Shown here one piece after another: positions 30,444 to 41,413 of a stretch of DNA of 64,000 bases. Numbering within the stretch: position 1 is the stretch's first letter; each line of letters starts with the position of its first letter. The DNA is taken from contig OZ025860.1 of NCBI GenBank assembly GCA_964019425.1, forward strand, positions 496,001-560,000, read 5' to 3'. Origin of the DNA: Flectonema sp. DT1601 (lineage: Eukaryota; Euglenozoa; Diplonemea; Diplonemida; Diplonemidae). The position numbers and the translations under genes are program-made. The notes under the pieces are model-generated. The model did not search any database. It was not told the origin of the DNA and saw only the letters and a program-made list of their open reading frames with translations.

Positions 30444-31014
30444 TATTTACTGCACTCAGACACTTGTACTCTCCCTCTCTCTTTAATGATGAAAACATGT
30501 CCGGCCTTCGGAATTGTATTTGAAATTACTTTTTCAACTTTTCTAAGCTAGATAGGATCGATTGATTGGAGATATCAGTTTTTACTGAACTCGAAGGTAT
30601 GAAGAGAGAGAGAGAGCTGTTTATCTTTTTTTTTTTTTTCAAGTTTTTTTTTATTTTTATTTTTTCGTTGTTGTTTACTAATCCATTGCTGTTCGGTACT
30701 GTACTCAAAGTTCACCTGTCCTTATTCCCCCCCCTTTCCAATTTGTTGCTTTGTGAATTTAGCTGTTCTCTGATGTGTTGTAATTCATATTTTTTATTTT
30801 CCTCAAACAGGGGGATACAACAGTTACTTTATCATACTTTGTGTATACGCGTTGAGTTGATTAAAAGTGAATGTGTTCTCTCGAAGTCTACGGAGCCAGA
30901 AATCTTAATATCTTTGACGTGTTCTCTGGTTGTGTTGATGATTATTATTATTCTTTAGTTAACAGTTTTGAAAAAAAAAAAAAAAAAGCAAACAAAGAAC
31001 AAAAACAACAAAAA
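30444..31014. other. Intergenic region
   Basis: T-rich tract at about 30625-30665 and A-rich leader before the receptor gene. Open frames here are short and without recognisable content. The upstream ATG at 30871 is in frame with the receptor gene, but the paralog starts at MVQFRTKW, so it is not used as the start. Confidence 0.5.
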
Positions 31015-33246
31015 ATGGTTCAATTTCGTACTAAATGGTTGCTAGTCACAGCAGGACTTGTCTCAACGCTCTCATCATTCTGTGGAGGGTTTTTAATGTA
31101 CCATGAAGGGCTGCGAGTGTTGGAGAAGACTGTTGAAGAAGTCGGTCGTGCTGATGCTCAAGCGATGGATCGAGAGGTGAGACGTGCACTCAAGACGGTG
31201 CGACAGACGTTATTGAAATATCAAGAAGTGACTTCGAGGTTCAACAACTTTACTGAATTGGCAGACTTTACGAAATGGTTTCTTGCTCATACCCTTCCAG
31301 AAATACACAACGCATTCGTTCTTGAAGGCGTTCGATTGGAAGGTCTTCATCTGACAGACGAGAGCAAACACTTTTCGGAGTATATTTGGATCGATCCTCT
31401 CAAGGATGGTAGTCGAATGTTCACATATGCAGCAATCCCAAACGATCCACTTTGTGGTCCAGCTTGTAGTGTTGTTTATAATTTAAGTACTGAAACAGGT
31501 CTTCGCGAAACAAATATCTTCAACTTAACATTTGACGGGTTTCCACATGAAAACTTTGCTGGTTACTTAAGTAGAGATGTCAAACCAGGTGACAGCTGGT
31601 GGTCAAGTTCACAAGTATGGTTTTCAATAGACGATACGCCTTATGTGTACATGCCACGTAAAATGTTGTTGCCACCGATGGAGGCTGGTTTCTTTAAAGA
31701 CATGTCGCTGGTCTTTTCAGTCGAGCTTTCAACATACCCAATTGAAGAGTTTATGGTGCAGTACAACACTGATGCAGAAATGATGGTGACTCATCTCAAC
31801 AACGGTATCAATAGTAACCTTGTTGCTGCCAATTTCCCTGCGGGTCAACTTGATCCGAATTGCAAACAAGATTTTGACTTTTCAATTATTGGTGACGTTG
31901 AACGTTGTATGAAGACACTGGCACACATTGACCCTTCACAAGCAGAAGTCGCAATCGCTTTAAATAATTCACTCGACTGGAAATTTGAACGTCACGCTGG
32001 TTACTTCACACTTCGATCAGAAGTCTTCACAGCTTCCAAATTTGACGCTGCCAGTTCGCTGTATCTAATCTGGTTGAGGTCTACTCAGAAAATTAAAGAC
32101 GAGATGAGTTCAGCTCTTCACTTATTTATTGGATTCTTAGCCGGAATTATTGTGTTTGATATTCTTATGGGAGCAGCTGAAATATATCTCGTTGCGAAAC
32201 CGGTGATCGCGTTGGCGATTGCTACTCAAAGTCTTCAGACGATGGATTTAGATTGCGCTGAAAGGTCTCTTATCGTAAAAGATAAAGTTGTTGCTATTTA
32301 TGAAATCGAACAATTGAGATTTGGATTGGCATTTGCAGTTCAACGTCTTCGGGAATATAAATCGTTTTTGCCGACAACTCTTTTCGCAGAGACGGACTCG
32401 TCAGAGTCAGCGTCAGAGAGTGGAAACCAATCAAAGATGTCTCCCTCTACAGGGATGTCGTCAAGAACTCATTCAAAGTCTGCTCGAGTGATTGGAAAGA
32501 ACTTGACTTCACTCGGTCTCAACAATTCGAAACACGCGGGTGTTTTAGTTGACATCCTCTCAGACTCACCAAGTGTCGTTAGAAAGGTTCCCGCTGTTGA
32601 AGTTTTAACATTTTTCGAACACGAATCTAAAAACACCAGAGGACAGCTTCACGGATTCACTTCTCTTTGTTTCAATACTTTCTTTATCACGTGGGGAGGT
32701 GCTAGTCGTAATGAGTTGGCATTGAGATTCTGTTTTCTAATTAAACAGATGCCTCAGATTACGAAATCGATTGCAATGTCGAGTAGCTCAAAATGGATGG
32801 CAGGAAACATTGGTACGAAGACTTACAGAGGATTCAGTCTTCAGGGAATTGTTACGGAGAATCTGTTGAAGAGTTTAGCTTTCTCATCTTATGCAGCTCG
32901 TCTTGGTGAGCAAACTATTATAATTCCGGCTAGCAGTGCGAGTGAGCTTTCTTCTGTTGGTATTGCCGTGCCTGTGGGTCAGGTACGTCACTTAGAAAAG
33001 GTCACGCGTGTCTCTGAGATGGTGAAGCTCAAGGGATGTGATTCTGGTGAATGGATGTACCACTGTGATCAACCAGACGAAGAAGAAATGACTCTCGAAA
33101 GTAAGGATTTCGACATCAATAAATTTAAACCAACGACAGGTCTTCAAGGTAAGCTGTTGGAGTTGTCATCAAAGACACAAGTAGAGGATTCGATGGATAT
33201 CTTTTCTATCAACTTGGCACCTGACGGATACATTTGTAGAGAATAA
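31015..33246 (+). CDS. Receptor-like two-TM protein with cyclase-homology domain, paralog 1
   Basis: 743 residues, starting at MVQFRTKW (31015), because the tandem paralog starts at the same sequence and identity begins about 10 bases before this ATG. One N-terminal membrane segment (about 9-30) is followed by a roughly 330-residue outer domain, then a second membrane segment (about 364-393, LFIGFLAGIIVFDILMG). A HAMP/S-helix-like linker (LAIATQSLQTMDLDCAERS...EIEQLRFGLAFAVQRLREY) leads to a C-terminal domain resembling class III nucleotide cyclases (FITWGGA; GNIGTKTYRGFSLQGIVTENLL; AARLGEQTIIIP). The usual metal-binding aspartates are not evident, so it may be a degenerate or regulatory cyclase homolog. 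It lies 1.85 kb upstream of its paralog, in the same direction. Probably a surface sensor with variable outer domain. Confidence 0.8.
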   Translation: MVQFRTKWLLVTAGLVSTLSSFCGGFLMYHEGLRVLEKTVEEVGRADAQAMDREVRRALKTVRQTLLKYQEVTSRFNNFTELADFTKWFLAHTLPEIHNAFVLEGVRLEGLHLTDESKHFSEYIWIDPLKDGSRMFTYAAIPNDPLCGPACSVVYNLSTETGLRETNIFNLTFDGFPHENFAGYLSRDVKPGDSWWSSSQVWFSIDDTPYVYMPRKMLLPPMEAGFFKDMSLVFSVELSTYPIEEFMVQYNTDAEMMVTHLNNGINSNLVAANFPAGQLDPNCKQDFDFSIIGDVERCMKTLAHIDPSQAEVAIALNNSLDWKFERHAGYFTLRSEVFTASKFDAASSLYLIWLRSTQKIKDEMSSALHLFIGFLAGIIVFDILMGAAEIYLVAKPVIALAIATQSLQTMDLDCAERSLIVKDKVVAIYEIEQLRFGLAFAVQRLREYKSFLPTTLFAETDSSESASESGNQSKMSPSTGMSSRTHSKSARVIGKNLTSLGLNNSKHAGVLVDILSDSPSVVRKVPAVEVLTFFEHESKNTRGQLHGFTSLCFNTFFITWGGASRNELALRFCFLIKQMPQITKSIAMSSSSKWMAGNIGTKTYRGFSLQGIVTENLLKSLAFSSYAARLGEQTIIIPASSASELSSVGIAVPVGQVRHLEKVTRVSEMVKLKGCDSGEWMYHCDQPDEEEMTLESKDFDINKFKPTTGLQGKLLELSSKTQVEDSMDIFSINLAPDGYICRE

Positions 33247-35100
33247 CATTTCATGTAACTGAGTACCTACATTATTTGTGAACACTCTCTCTTTCTCTCT
33301 CTTTCTCTCTTTGTCTGTTACTGTTTCTTTCTGAGACAGTTTGATTAGCCAGTTCACTTTTAATTTTCACCCCCCCCCCCACCCCCGATTTCCTTCCCTT
33401 CAATATTTATTATTATAAATAAAGCCAACCATTATTATTTAATCATAGCTAGTTAGCTGTACTTTCTGACTTCTGTTCTTGAAAGTTTATTATTGTCTTT
33501 CTGTCCAAGAGCTGCGTAAGTTGCGTGTTTTCGCTCTAATTAGACGGACCCAGTTGGTGCCTTTTTTTCTTTCAAGGTTTTTATTCGACGCACAGCATTC
33601 TATGTCCTCGTCAAACTGTTTTCTTTATTTTATAATACAATAATATAAAGTCTTGGTAACGGGGTCTTGGTGGGTTAAAAAAAAAAAAAAGAAACCTGCT
33701 GGGAGTTATACTCTAGTTTCATTGAGAATATTATCACTGAGGCAGTCCCTTTTTTTTAAGGTTTTTTTTCTTCTAATTCTTTCGATTTATATCCGCTGAC
33801 TTTTGTATTATTGGGTAGCTGGTAAATGGCGACCACACAGTGTGGTCGGTCAATGTGATTCTGATTGTAGGTATAAATAAATGCTAAGTTATACTCTCAA
33901 GACATTTGACTACTTCACTGAAATAATTAGTTGTGTTTTTTAACTCTAATTGGATTAATGTGGTGGTTCCTTTTTTTTCTTTCAAAGTTTTTTTTTATTC
34001 TTTCATCCTTTACAGGGTGAATGGTGGTTTTTTTTTATTTTTTTGCTTTTTCCTTTTTCTTTCTTTTTACACTTTTTTGACATTATTGCTTTTCTACCTA
34101 GCTGTTGCTGCCACAACATTTTAGCTGAATTGTTTTTGAGGCCATGGGTTTTTATTGTATAAGAAATTTTGATATTGCCGCACTGATGAAGAGAGACTTT
34201 AATTTGAAAAACATAAAGGAGAAGGGTTTCCATCCTTCTGCTGAAGGAACAAATGAAGCGATAACAAAATGAAGAAAATATAATTGGACGTTGTTTGATA
34301 GCAATCAGTGAACCATTCCTGTGATTGCTGTCGTTCTTCTCACTTTTTCTTTGCGCTCCCTCTGATGATTGAACTGGTCTTCTTGACTCATCTCTACCCC
34401 CGATTCCGTCCCTTTTTTTAAAAAAAAACTTTTTTTTTTTCTGTTATTTCTTTCCGGGGGTTTTATGTGATTGAAAAAATCAGTTCCGCTAATATAACAC
34501 TTCCCTACCCACCACGGGTGGTGTGATGTAAGGGGTGAGGCCTTGACACAAACTTTCCAACTGCAATATTCGAAAATGCAAAGACACCCTCATGCTGAGT
34601 CTTAAAGCCGTTGTCCAACGAAATTGAATGACCAGAAAAGGTGAAAAAAAAAAGAAACTGTTAAATGTCAGGACCCTAAATCCCTAAAGAGAAATCCCCC
34701 TTTTCATTTTTGGATGGGACATTTCCTCCCTTTTTTTTTTTCTTTTTTTTTCCTTGTGACTTGTTGCAGTCCCTCAAATTAAAATAATTACACAGCAGCC
34801 AGTTGATTTCCCCCCTCCTTTTTTTTTTTTTTTTTTTTTTTTTTAATTCCTCTCTTTTTTTTGTTGACCAATTTTGTGCTGATGTTACTCCTCTCGTTAC
34901 TTCTTAACGAGGCTTCCTGGGTAATTCTTTCAACCTTCGTAGAGACAGCTACTTGATGTGCCATGCACGTCAGTTTCGCTAGGATGAAAGACGCAAATAA
35001 AAAAACGGCCAGTTTCAAACATATTATTTTTGTTATGTGATGCATTACTTGTGGTTATTAATCGTCATTTAGGGCAGTTCTGAACAACGACAACAAAAAA
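33247..35100. other. Spacer between the two receptor paralogs
   Basis: No gene. T-rich with three related motifs of the form CCTTTTTTT-CTTTCAAGG-TTTTT (about 33560, 33748 and 33970). A (TTTCTC)n stretch lies near 33290 and a CCACCACGGGTGGTG palindrome near 34512. Acceptor-like ATTTAG precedes the second paralog (35072). Confidence 0.5.
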
Positions 35101-37338
35101 ATGGTTCAATTTCGTACTAAATGGTTAGTAGTCACAGCAGGACTTGTCTCAACGCTCTCATCATTCTGTGGAGGGTTTTTAATGTACCATGAAGGGCTGC
35201 GAGTGTTGGAGAAGACTGTTGAAGAAGTCGGTCGTGCTGATGCTCAAGCAACTGACCGAGAAGCGAAACGGAATTTTAAGAGAGTAAAAGAGACTTTAAT
35301 GAAATATCAAGAGATTGTAACCAAATTCAACGACTTTAATAGTGGCTATGACTTCTCTGCTTGGTTCTTGGCACACGCACTTCCAGAACTACACAACGGA
35401 CGAGTCCTTGAAGGCGTTCGCTTTGAAGGTCTTCATCTGACGAACAGCAGCAAACACTTTTCAGAATATATTTGGATCGATCCTCTAAAGGAAAACCAAC
35501 GGATGTACGTCTACGCAAGAATACTACCGGATGAGCCATGCGCCCCTGCTTGTCGTGTTGCATACAATCTTGACCCTTCCTCTGGTAGCAAGATCCATAA
35601 TATATGCAACCTTACTTTTCAAGGATACCCAGATGATGTAATCGAAACGTACAACGAGAGAAATCTAAAGATTGGCGATAGCTGGTGGGATGACGCACAG
35701 GCGTGGTTTTCAATAGACGATACTCCATATGTATTTATACCTTACAAGTTAATGCTACCGTCTATTGACACTGGAATTTTCAAAGATGTGATCCTGACAT
35801 TTTCAATTGAACTTTCAACATATCCTTTTGAAGAGTTCATGTTACAGTACGACACTGATGCAGAAATGATGGTGACTCACTTAGACGATGGCCTTGCGAG
35901 TAAAGTTGTTGCTGCGAATTTTCCTGGAGGTCGACTTGATCCAAATTGCAAAGAAAAAAACAACTTGGTGCTCATAACTGGAATCCAACGATGTTTAAAA
36001 ACTTTACGAAACGTATCCTCGTCACAAGCAGAAGTCGCAATCGCTTTAAATAATTCACTCGACTGGAAATTTGAACGTCACGCTGGTTACTTCACACTTC
36101 GATCAGAAATATTCACAGCTTCCAAGTTGGATATATCTTCTTCACTGTACTTAATCTGGATGAGATCTGTACAAAAGGTACAGGACGAGATGAGTTCAGC
36201 TCTTCACTTATTTATTGGATTCTTAGCCGGAATTATTGTGTTTGATATTCTTATGGGGACAGCTGAAATATTTCTCGTCGCGAAGCCGATGGTCGCGTTG
36301 GCGATTGCTACTCAAAGTCTTCAGACGATGGATTTAGATTGCGCTGAAAGGTCTCTTATCGTAAAAGATAAAGTTGTTGCTATTTATGAAATCGAACAAT
36401 TGAGATTTGGATTGGCATTTGCAGTTCAACGTCTTCGGGAATATAAATCGTTTTTGCCGACAACTCTTTTCGCAGAAGAATCTGACCCACCGAAGTCAGC
36501 GTCAGAGAGTGGAAACCAATCAAAGATGTCTTCTTCGACCGGCAGGTCATCACGATCTAAATCCGACCGAGTGATTATAAAGGATTTGACTTCACTTGGT
36601 CTCAACAATTCGAAACACGCGGGTGTTTTAGTTGACATCCTAGAGACTCCTAATGCCTTACGAACAGTTCCTGCGATCGAAGTTTTAACATCAATCGAAA
36701 GCGAATCTAAAAACACCAGAGGACAGCTTCACGGATTCACTTCTCTTTGTTTCAATACTTTCTTTATCACGTGGGGAGGTGCTAGTCGTAATGAGTTGGC
36801 ATTGAGATTCTGTTTTCTAATTAAACAGATGCCTCAGATTACGAAATCGATTGCAATGTCGAGTAGCTCAAAATGGATGGCAGGAAACATTGGTACGAAG
36901 ACTTACAGAGGATTCAGTCTTCAGGGAATTGTTACGGAGAATCTGTTGAAGAGTTTAGCTTTCTCATCTTATGCAGCTCGTCTTGGTGAGCAAACTATTA
37001 TAATTCCGGCTAGCAGTGCGAGTGAGCTTTCTCCTGTTGGTATTGCCGTGCCTGTGGGTCAGGTACGTCACTTAGAAAACATTATGCGTGTCTCTGAGAT
37101 GGTGAAGCTCAAAGGATGTGATTCTGGTGAATGGATGTACTACTGCAATCAATCAAATGAAGAAGAAATGACTCTCGAAAGTAAGGATTTCGACATCAAT
37201 AAGTTTAGGCCAACGACAGGTCTTCAAGGTAAGCTGTTGGAGATGGCATCAAAGACACAAGTAGAGGATTCGATGGATATCTTTTCTATCAACTTGGCAC
37301 CTGACAGCTTCGTATCACGACATGGAAAAGATAGATAG
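35101..37338 (+). CDS. Receptor-like two-TM protein with cyclase-homology domain, paralog 2
   Basis: 745 residues with the same plan as paralog 1. At the DNA level the pair is a mosaic. The first about 150 bases, the segment encoding EVAIALNNSLDWKFERHAGY, the second membrane segment plus linker, and about 380 bases of the cyclase-like domain are nearly identical, silent positions included. The outer domain and two short linkers are strongly diverged (for example YDFSAWFLAHALPELHNGRV against ADFTKWFLAHTLPEIHNAFV). This is the pattern of gene conversion keeping shared modules the same while the sensing part diversifies. Conserved cysteines in the outer domain (CAPAC / CGPAC; DPNCK) suggest disulfides. 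Confidence 0.8.
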   Translation: MVQFRTKWLVVTAGLVSTLSSFCGGFLMYHEGLRVLEKTVEEVGRADAQATDREAKRNFKRVKETLMKYQEIVTKFNDFNSGYDFSAWFLAHALPELHNGRVLEGVRFEGLHLTNSSKHFSEYIWIDPLKENQRMYVYARILPDEPCAPACRVAYNLDPSSGSKIHNICNLTFQGYPDDVIETYNERNLKIGDSWWDDAQAWFSIDDTPYVFIPYKLMLPSIDTGIFKDVILTFSIELSTYPFEEFMLQYDTDAEMMVTHLDDGLASKVVAANFPGGRLDPNCKEKNNLVLITGIQRCLKTLRNVSSSQAEVAIALNNSLDWKFERHAGYFTLRSEIFTASKLDISSSLYLIWMRSVQKVQDEMSSALHLFIGFLAGIIVFDILMGTAEIFLVAKPMVALAIATQSLQTMDLDCAERSLIVKDKVVAIYEIEQLRFGLAFAVQRLREYKSFLPTTLFAEESDPPKSASESGNQSKMSSSTGRSSRSKSDRVIIKDLTSLGLNNSKHAGVLVDILETPNALRTVPAIEVLTSIESESKNTRGQLHGFTSLCFNTFFITWGGASRNELALRFCFLIKQMPQITKSIAMSSSSKWMAGNIGTKTYRGFSLQGIVTENLLKSLAFSSYAARLGEQTIIIPASSASELSPVGIAVPVGQVRHLENIMRVSEMVKLKGCDSGEWMYYCNQSNEEEMTLESKDFDINKFRPTTGLQGKLLEMASKTQVEDSMDIFSINLAPDSFVSRHGKDR

Positions 37339-38384
37339 TTTTGTGATTACCTTTTTCTTCTTTATTTAAACCCCGAGTTGTCTGGAAGTTGTTTTGATTT
37401 TTTTTTGTCGTTATCTGTCGCAGTCTTGTGGAGTTCTCTCAAGACACTCTTCTTGTTCTGTCCTAGTAGGTGGTGGATTACAATATTTATAGTCATCACT
37501 TCTATGTGGCGGCTGGTTATTTATTTCTCAAACTTGTTTCTTAATTTATCGAAATCTTTTACTTCTTCTTCTTCTTCGCACGCTGTCGGTTTTCGTCTTC
37601 AATGAGGTCAGTCTGTTCCGCTTTGGATGGCTCCTCGAGCAGCTCTCATTGCGAACCTGGTCCTAGAGGGAGGTCTGTTTCTTGCTCCTCAGACCGTCGT
37701 GACAGACTAAAGCAGTAACAAAGCCTGCTGGTTCTCAGCCAGCAGTGAAGCTACGATATTGTTGTGAGTGATTTATCTTTTCTTGTTTTTAAAAATTTAA
37801 TTTTTTTTTTTTTCACTTTATCGTACTATTCTTTATGAGTCAGAAGTGAATAATTAAGTTGTTTGTCCTTCTTCTGGTTTTATTTTACGGGATAATGTTT
37901 TTTCTCTATTTTCCCTTCCCTCCTTTCCCTTAAGATCTAATTTGCGAAGGTGGTGTTCCACAAGACTACTTCCAGTCTTCGGAGTCGACTATTTACTTCA
38001 AAAGACTGATTTCATAAAACGATTATCTTCCTCATTCGTCTTCTTCTTCACTTGCTGTGAATTGCTAGTATTTCTATGTTGGCTTCAGTTTTTGATTTCC
38101 TCATCTGCCTGGTTGTCTGATAACTCTTTCGTATTGAAAACATGTTTAGGATAATTGTGGTGGCTTACTTATTACTTTCTCTCTCTCTCTCTTTGTTTAA
38201 TATTTTCTGCCCAAACAGAGACTGATATTCTTTTGTTTTTTGCAGAGATGTCTGCTTGCCTTGTCATGTCATGTTCGTCGTCTTTCTTTTTTAAAAATAT
38301 TCTGTGTTGTTGAGGCTGTTGGCAGCACATATAAACTCAGTTTTTTTTTTCTTCTCCCTCTCAAAAAAAAAAAAGTTTTAATTT

Positions 38385-38480
38385 ACTGGATAAGGTGGAA
38401 AGCTGACAATGGTATGCTGTGTTCAGGATACCTGTCAGCCAATGCTCTTAACTGGATTAGGTCTACTTACATTGCTGTTG
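38385..38480. repeat. Dispersed repeat family B, copy 2
   Basis: ATAAGGTGGAAAGCTGACAA, CAGCCAATGCTCTTAAC and ATTAGGTCTACTTACATTGC align with the 16733 copy and with a piece at 61298-61322 (ATTGGGTCTACTTACGTTGC). Confidence 0.4.
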
Positions 38481-38644
38481 TCTCGTAGCTCACGACTTAA
38501 CCTTTTGTTTGCAATCAGCGATGTGCGATACGTAGATTAGTAGACTTCTTTATATTTAATTACAGTATTGAGTTACCCCCCTCTCGTCCTTTTATGTCTT
38601 TTGATGGATATTTGTTGTGATCTAGTTCCCTGGATTAGGTTCTT

Positions 38645-38735
38645 CCTACTACCGCAGTATTGGGGACCCCTCAGAAGAGCCACCCGGTACTCTTTGAGTG
38701 TCTACCCGAACCGATACTCGGTGGTCTGATGGACT
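38645..38735. repeat. Dispersed repeat family C, copy 1
   Basis: GGGGACCCC...AAGAGC...CTCTTTGAGTGTCTACC...TACTCGGTGGTCTGA aligns with 56815-56890 (GGAGATCCCC...AAGAGC...CTCTTTGAGCGTCTGCC...TATTTGGTGGCCTGA). Unknown nature. Confidence 0.4.
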
Positions 38736-39399
38736 TGATAACCATCTAACTGATTAGTGATTCTAACTAATTCTAACTAGTTGGTTGTATTTTATAAAAT
38801 CAAACAATTATCCTCCTCCCCCCTTCCTTTTTTCAATTTTCCTTTCAGCTTGGAGCCTCAAAAAAAAAAAAAAAAAAAGGAAATAAATTTACCCCCCTTC
38901 GCCCTTTTTGCTGCTCGTTATGAATGTCGATATTTCTATGTTGGCTTCAGTTCTGTTTGACTGGTTGTCTGGGAAACTTTTAAATTTATTTATTTTTAAA
39001 CTCTACTTCATATTCATTCAGATGATATCAAAATATGAACACATCGTAGAAGTTGAGGTACTTATTAAAAATTGTACTTAAAAAAGAGGCAAAAAAAAAA
39101 ACTAGATTTTTTTTTATATTTTTGTGAAACAGAAAGAAAAGGGGGGATGGGAGTAAATCGATAGATAACGGGGTGAAAGGACCCCATCCATGGGGACGCT
39201 CAACTTGTAGCGTGTGGCACCGAATCCCCGTATTCGACAGCACGTATGAAATTATATTGATACCAACTGTTGGTCTTTTTACACGGAAACCAGGAAACGA
39301 AGTCCTCCAAAGTTAGTTGTAGCCAGTCTTTATGTAAACTTTATTGCAATCAATTTATCCTTCTAATCAGTTTTTGTTACATAAATGGAATAATAAAAT

Positions 39400-41322
39400 A
39401 TGCTTCAGAAAGACCAGTTTGTTGATAGTCTGAAGAGCGCATTCGTTCCATCAGCCGTACGAAAACTGTATTCAGAAGATGAGGAGCCTGTCGGAGTAGA
39501 GTCTGAGATAGAAGCGGTTGTTGGACAAATATTAAAATTACACGCCACTCCTCCTTTTATGACTTTACATGGACCGCCAGGAGGGGGTAAAAGTAGTGTT
39601 GTGAGAGCTGCTCTCAAAAGAGTTTTGAGAATAGTCCTACCAAGGGCTAATAGTGATATAGAGTGTCCAGTATGCCTTCGTCGAATGTGGGAATGCAATA
39701 GTGAGTTTTCAGTTATTAGAATTAGTGATCCAGCGAGTGCTAACGAAGGTCTGCGTGCGATTGAAAATTATTTTCAACTCCATCAAATCGACTGCGAGAT
39801 ACCTGACGAAGTCAGAGGTGTGTCTGATCGAAGACGACATTTATCAAAAACACTGAAGAGTTGTACGAAACGATTAGTAATTTGGTTGTCTTCTCTACAA
39901 GTTGCTAATCTGAAGGCATTAGAAACTTTTCTTTATTTCATGACAGACCTCCTCCACTCAGAAGATATCGTAAAGAAGGTAACCATCCTAATCGAAACCC
40001 ACGACCGTCTTCGCGATATCGACGCCCGAATCGTCTCTCGTCTGAGTACCCACGTACTCCCCATCAGGTCATTTTCACCAAAAACTGTTGCTCTCTACGT
40101 CTCTTCTAGACTGTCTTTCACTCCTTTGGATGTTACAGTTTTCGGTCCCCAGTTCGGTTCTCACTCAGTTCATTTTTTTGACTATACCTGTCCTAGTGAC
40201 GTTTCCATGATTTGCGGTGAAGTCGCATATACGAAAGCGAGATCATCCACAACAGCTGTTATTGTTTCTGTATTGACGCTGAGCAGCAGCGGAAATCCAC
40301 ATTTTGTAAACCTAGAAGGGAAGGTGAAGGGACTACAAGCGGGGACATTAACGACTTTAAAACGTGTTTTATGGCCTCCAAAAGATAATAAAATAGTGAC
40401 AATCAGACTGTACTGTTCTACGTCAGATCTCACTGATGTGATTGGAGTGAGGTTGGGTACTAAAAGGGTTTGTGATGAACAACTAAAATGTAAAGAACCG
40501 AAAAAGAATTACAGCGCTTCCTGGAATAGCGTCGTTGCTAAAATGTGTCAGTCGAATATGTTTTTAGATTCTCTCGTGAAATACGGAGATTTCTCATCAG
40601 TGGCGTCATTATTATGTAATTGGTTGGTAGGTGTTCAATCACTGTTAGTGAAAGAGGACGTGCCAAGGTTTTGGCCTCAGCATAAAAATCATTTTAAACA
40701 GGTTGACGCTCTTGCTCGAATCTTCACATTTCACTTCTACTCAACTCACAGATTCGGAAGAGACGTCGTTCCTAAAGAAATATCATTGCAATCACTACAA
40801 ACTGACTACAGCGTCAGTACGAATGTGAGTACTATTTTAGAGAGAGCAAGCAATTTATTGTTTTTAAAAGTTTCAGGTGGAGTCCTGCATTCTGGTCTAC
40901 GCGAAGTTACCAACTCTCAACTAGTGTTACTCTGCCTGCTGGTAGCTCAGTCTACTAATACAGAAAAGGATATCCTCAAAGGGGGTAAACTCATTCCTAA
41001 TGTTGGCGTTGAGGTAATTCCGTCAAGAGAAAGTCCTCTTTATGTAAAAATATTAAAGAATTCAGTGACTGGTAAACAGCCATCAATCGACTTTACTTAT
41101 CTTTTTGAATCAGATCTCCAGCAGTTGTTGTCGACTAGATTGCTGGTGTCGTTTGGATGTAGTCAAAGAAAACTTTTAGAAAGTAAAGTTTTGATAAATA
41201 TCGAAAGAGTAGCCCTGATTCACCATCTGAGGTGTCAGAGAGACGTTGGATCGGAGTCCACATGTTCTGAAGAGGTTCTCAGTATACTCGATTTAGATCA
41301 GAACTTAGCAATGTTTGAATAG
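39400..41322 (+). CDS. AAA+ ATPase, ORC4-like origin recognition subunit
   Basis: 640 residues. The Walker A motif HGPPGGGKSS (Lys64) lies in an ORC/CDC6-type N-terminus (VGVESEIEAVVGQI). The segment ETHDRLRDIDARIVSRLSTH corresponds to the sensor region of ORC4, whose human form has LEKRVKSRFSHR at this place. The Walker B position reads RLVIWLSSLQ and lacks the Asp-Glu pair, so ATP hydrolysis is doubtful. An insertion with CPVCLRRMWEC sits soon after Walker A. The C-terminal 300 residues are less recognisable and would include the winged-helix region. Role: binding replication origins in the nucleus. ORC1/CDC6 is an alternative but fits less well. The next gene starts only 91 bases downstream. 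Confidence 0.65.
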   Translation: MLQKDQFVDSLKSAFVPSAVRKLYSEDEEPVGVESEIEAVVGQILKLHATPPFMTLHGPPGGGKSSVVRAALKRVLRIVLPRANSDIECPVCLRRMWECNSEFSVIRISDPASANEGLRAIENYFQLHQIDCEIPDEVRGVSDRRRHLSKTLKSCTKRLVIWLSSLQVANLKALETFLYFMTDLLHSEDIVKKVTILIETHDRLRDIDARIVSRLSTHVLPIRSFSPKTVALYVSSRLSFTPLDVTVFGPQFGSHSVHFFDYTCPSDVSMICGEVAYTKARSSTTAVIVSVLTLSSSGNPHFVNLEGKVKGLQAGTLTTLKRVLWPPKDNKIVTIRLYCSTSDLTDVIGVRLGTKRVCDEQLKCKEPKKNYSASWNSVVAKMCQSNMFLDSLVKYGDFSSVASLLCNWLVGVQSLLVKEDVPRFWPQHKNHFKQVDALARIFTFHFYSTHRFGRDVVPKEISLQSLQTDYSVSTNVSTILERASNLLFLKVSGGVLHSGLREVTNSQLVLLCLLVAQSTNTEKDILKGGKLIPNVGVEVIPSRESPLYVKILKNSVTGKQPSIDFTYLFESDLQQLLSTRLLVSFGCSQRKLLESKVLINIERVALIHHLRCQRDVGSESTCSEEVLSILDLDQNLAMFE

Positions 41323-41413
41323 AAGTGACCTGATGGAGTTAACTCAACCTGTTTGACCTTTTCATAATTAGTTTTATGCTCTTTAACATATTCTCTCTTA
41401 GACAGGTCTCTCT

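Larger units (their letters stand above)
37339..39399. other. Intergenic region with dispersed repeats
   Basis: No convincing gene in 2 kb. It contains a family B copy (about 38385-38480) and a family C copy (about 38645-38735). A stretch at 37670-37760 has short LSU-rRNA-like strings (GACCGTCGTGA, GAAGCTACGAT), too weak to call. Several poly-T and poly-A runs. Confidence 0.45.

Noticed and set aside
30871-31014. N-terminal extension of the first receptor paralog (start at 30871)
   Set aside because: The extension is partly poly-Lys from an A-run, and the paralog starts at MVQFRTKW.
37600-37770. Second LSU rRNA fragment
   Set aside because: Only two short strings (GACCGTCGTGA and GAAGCTACGAT) agree and their spacing is wrong; the match is too weak.
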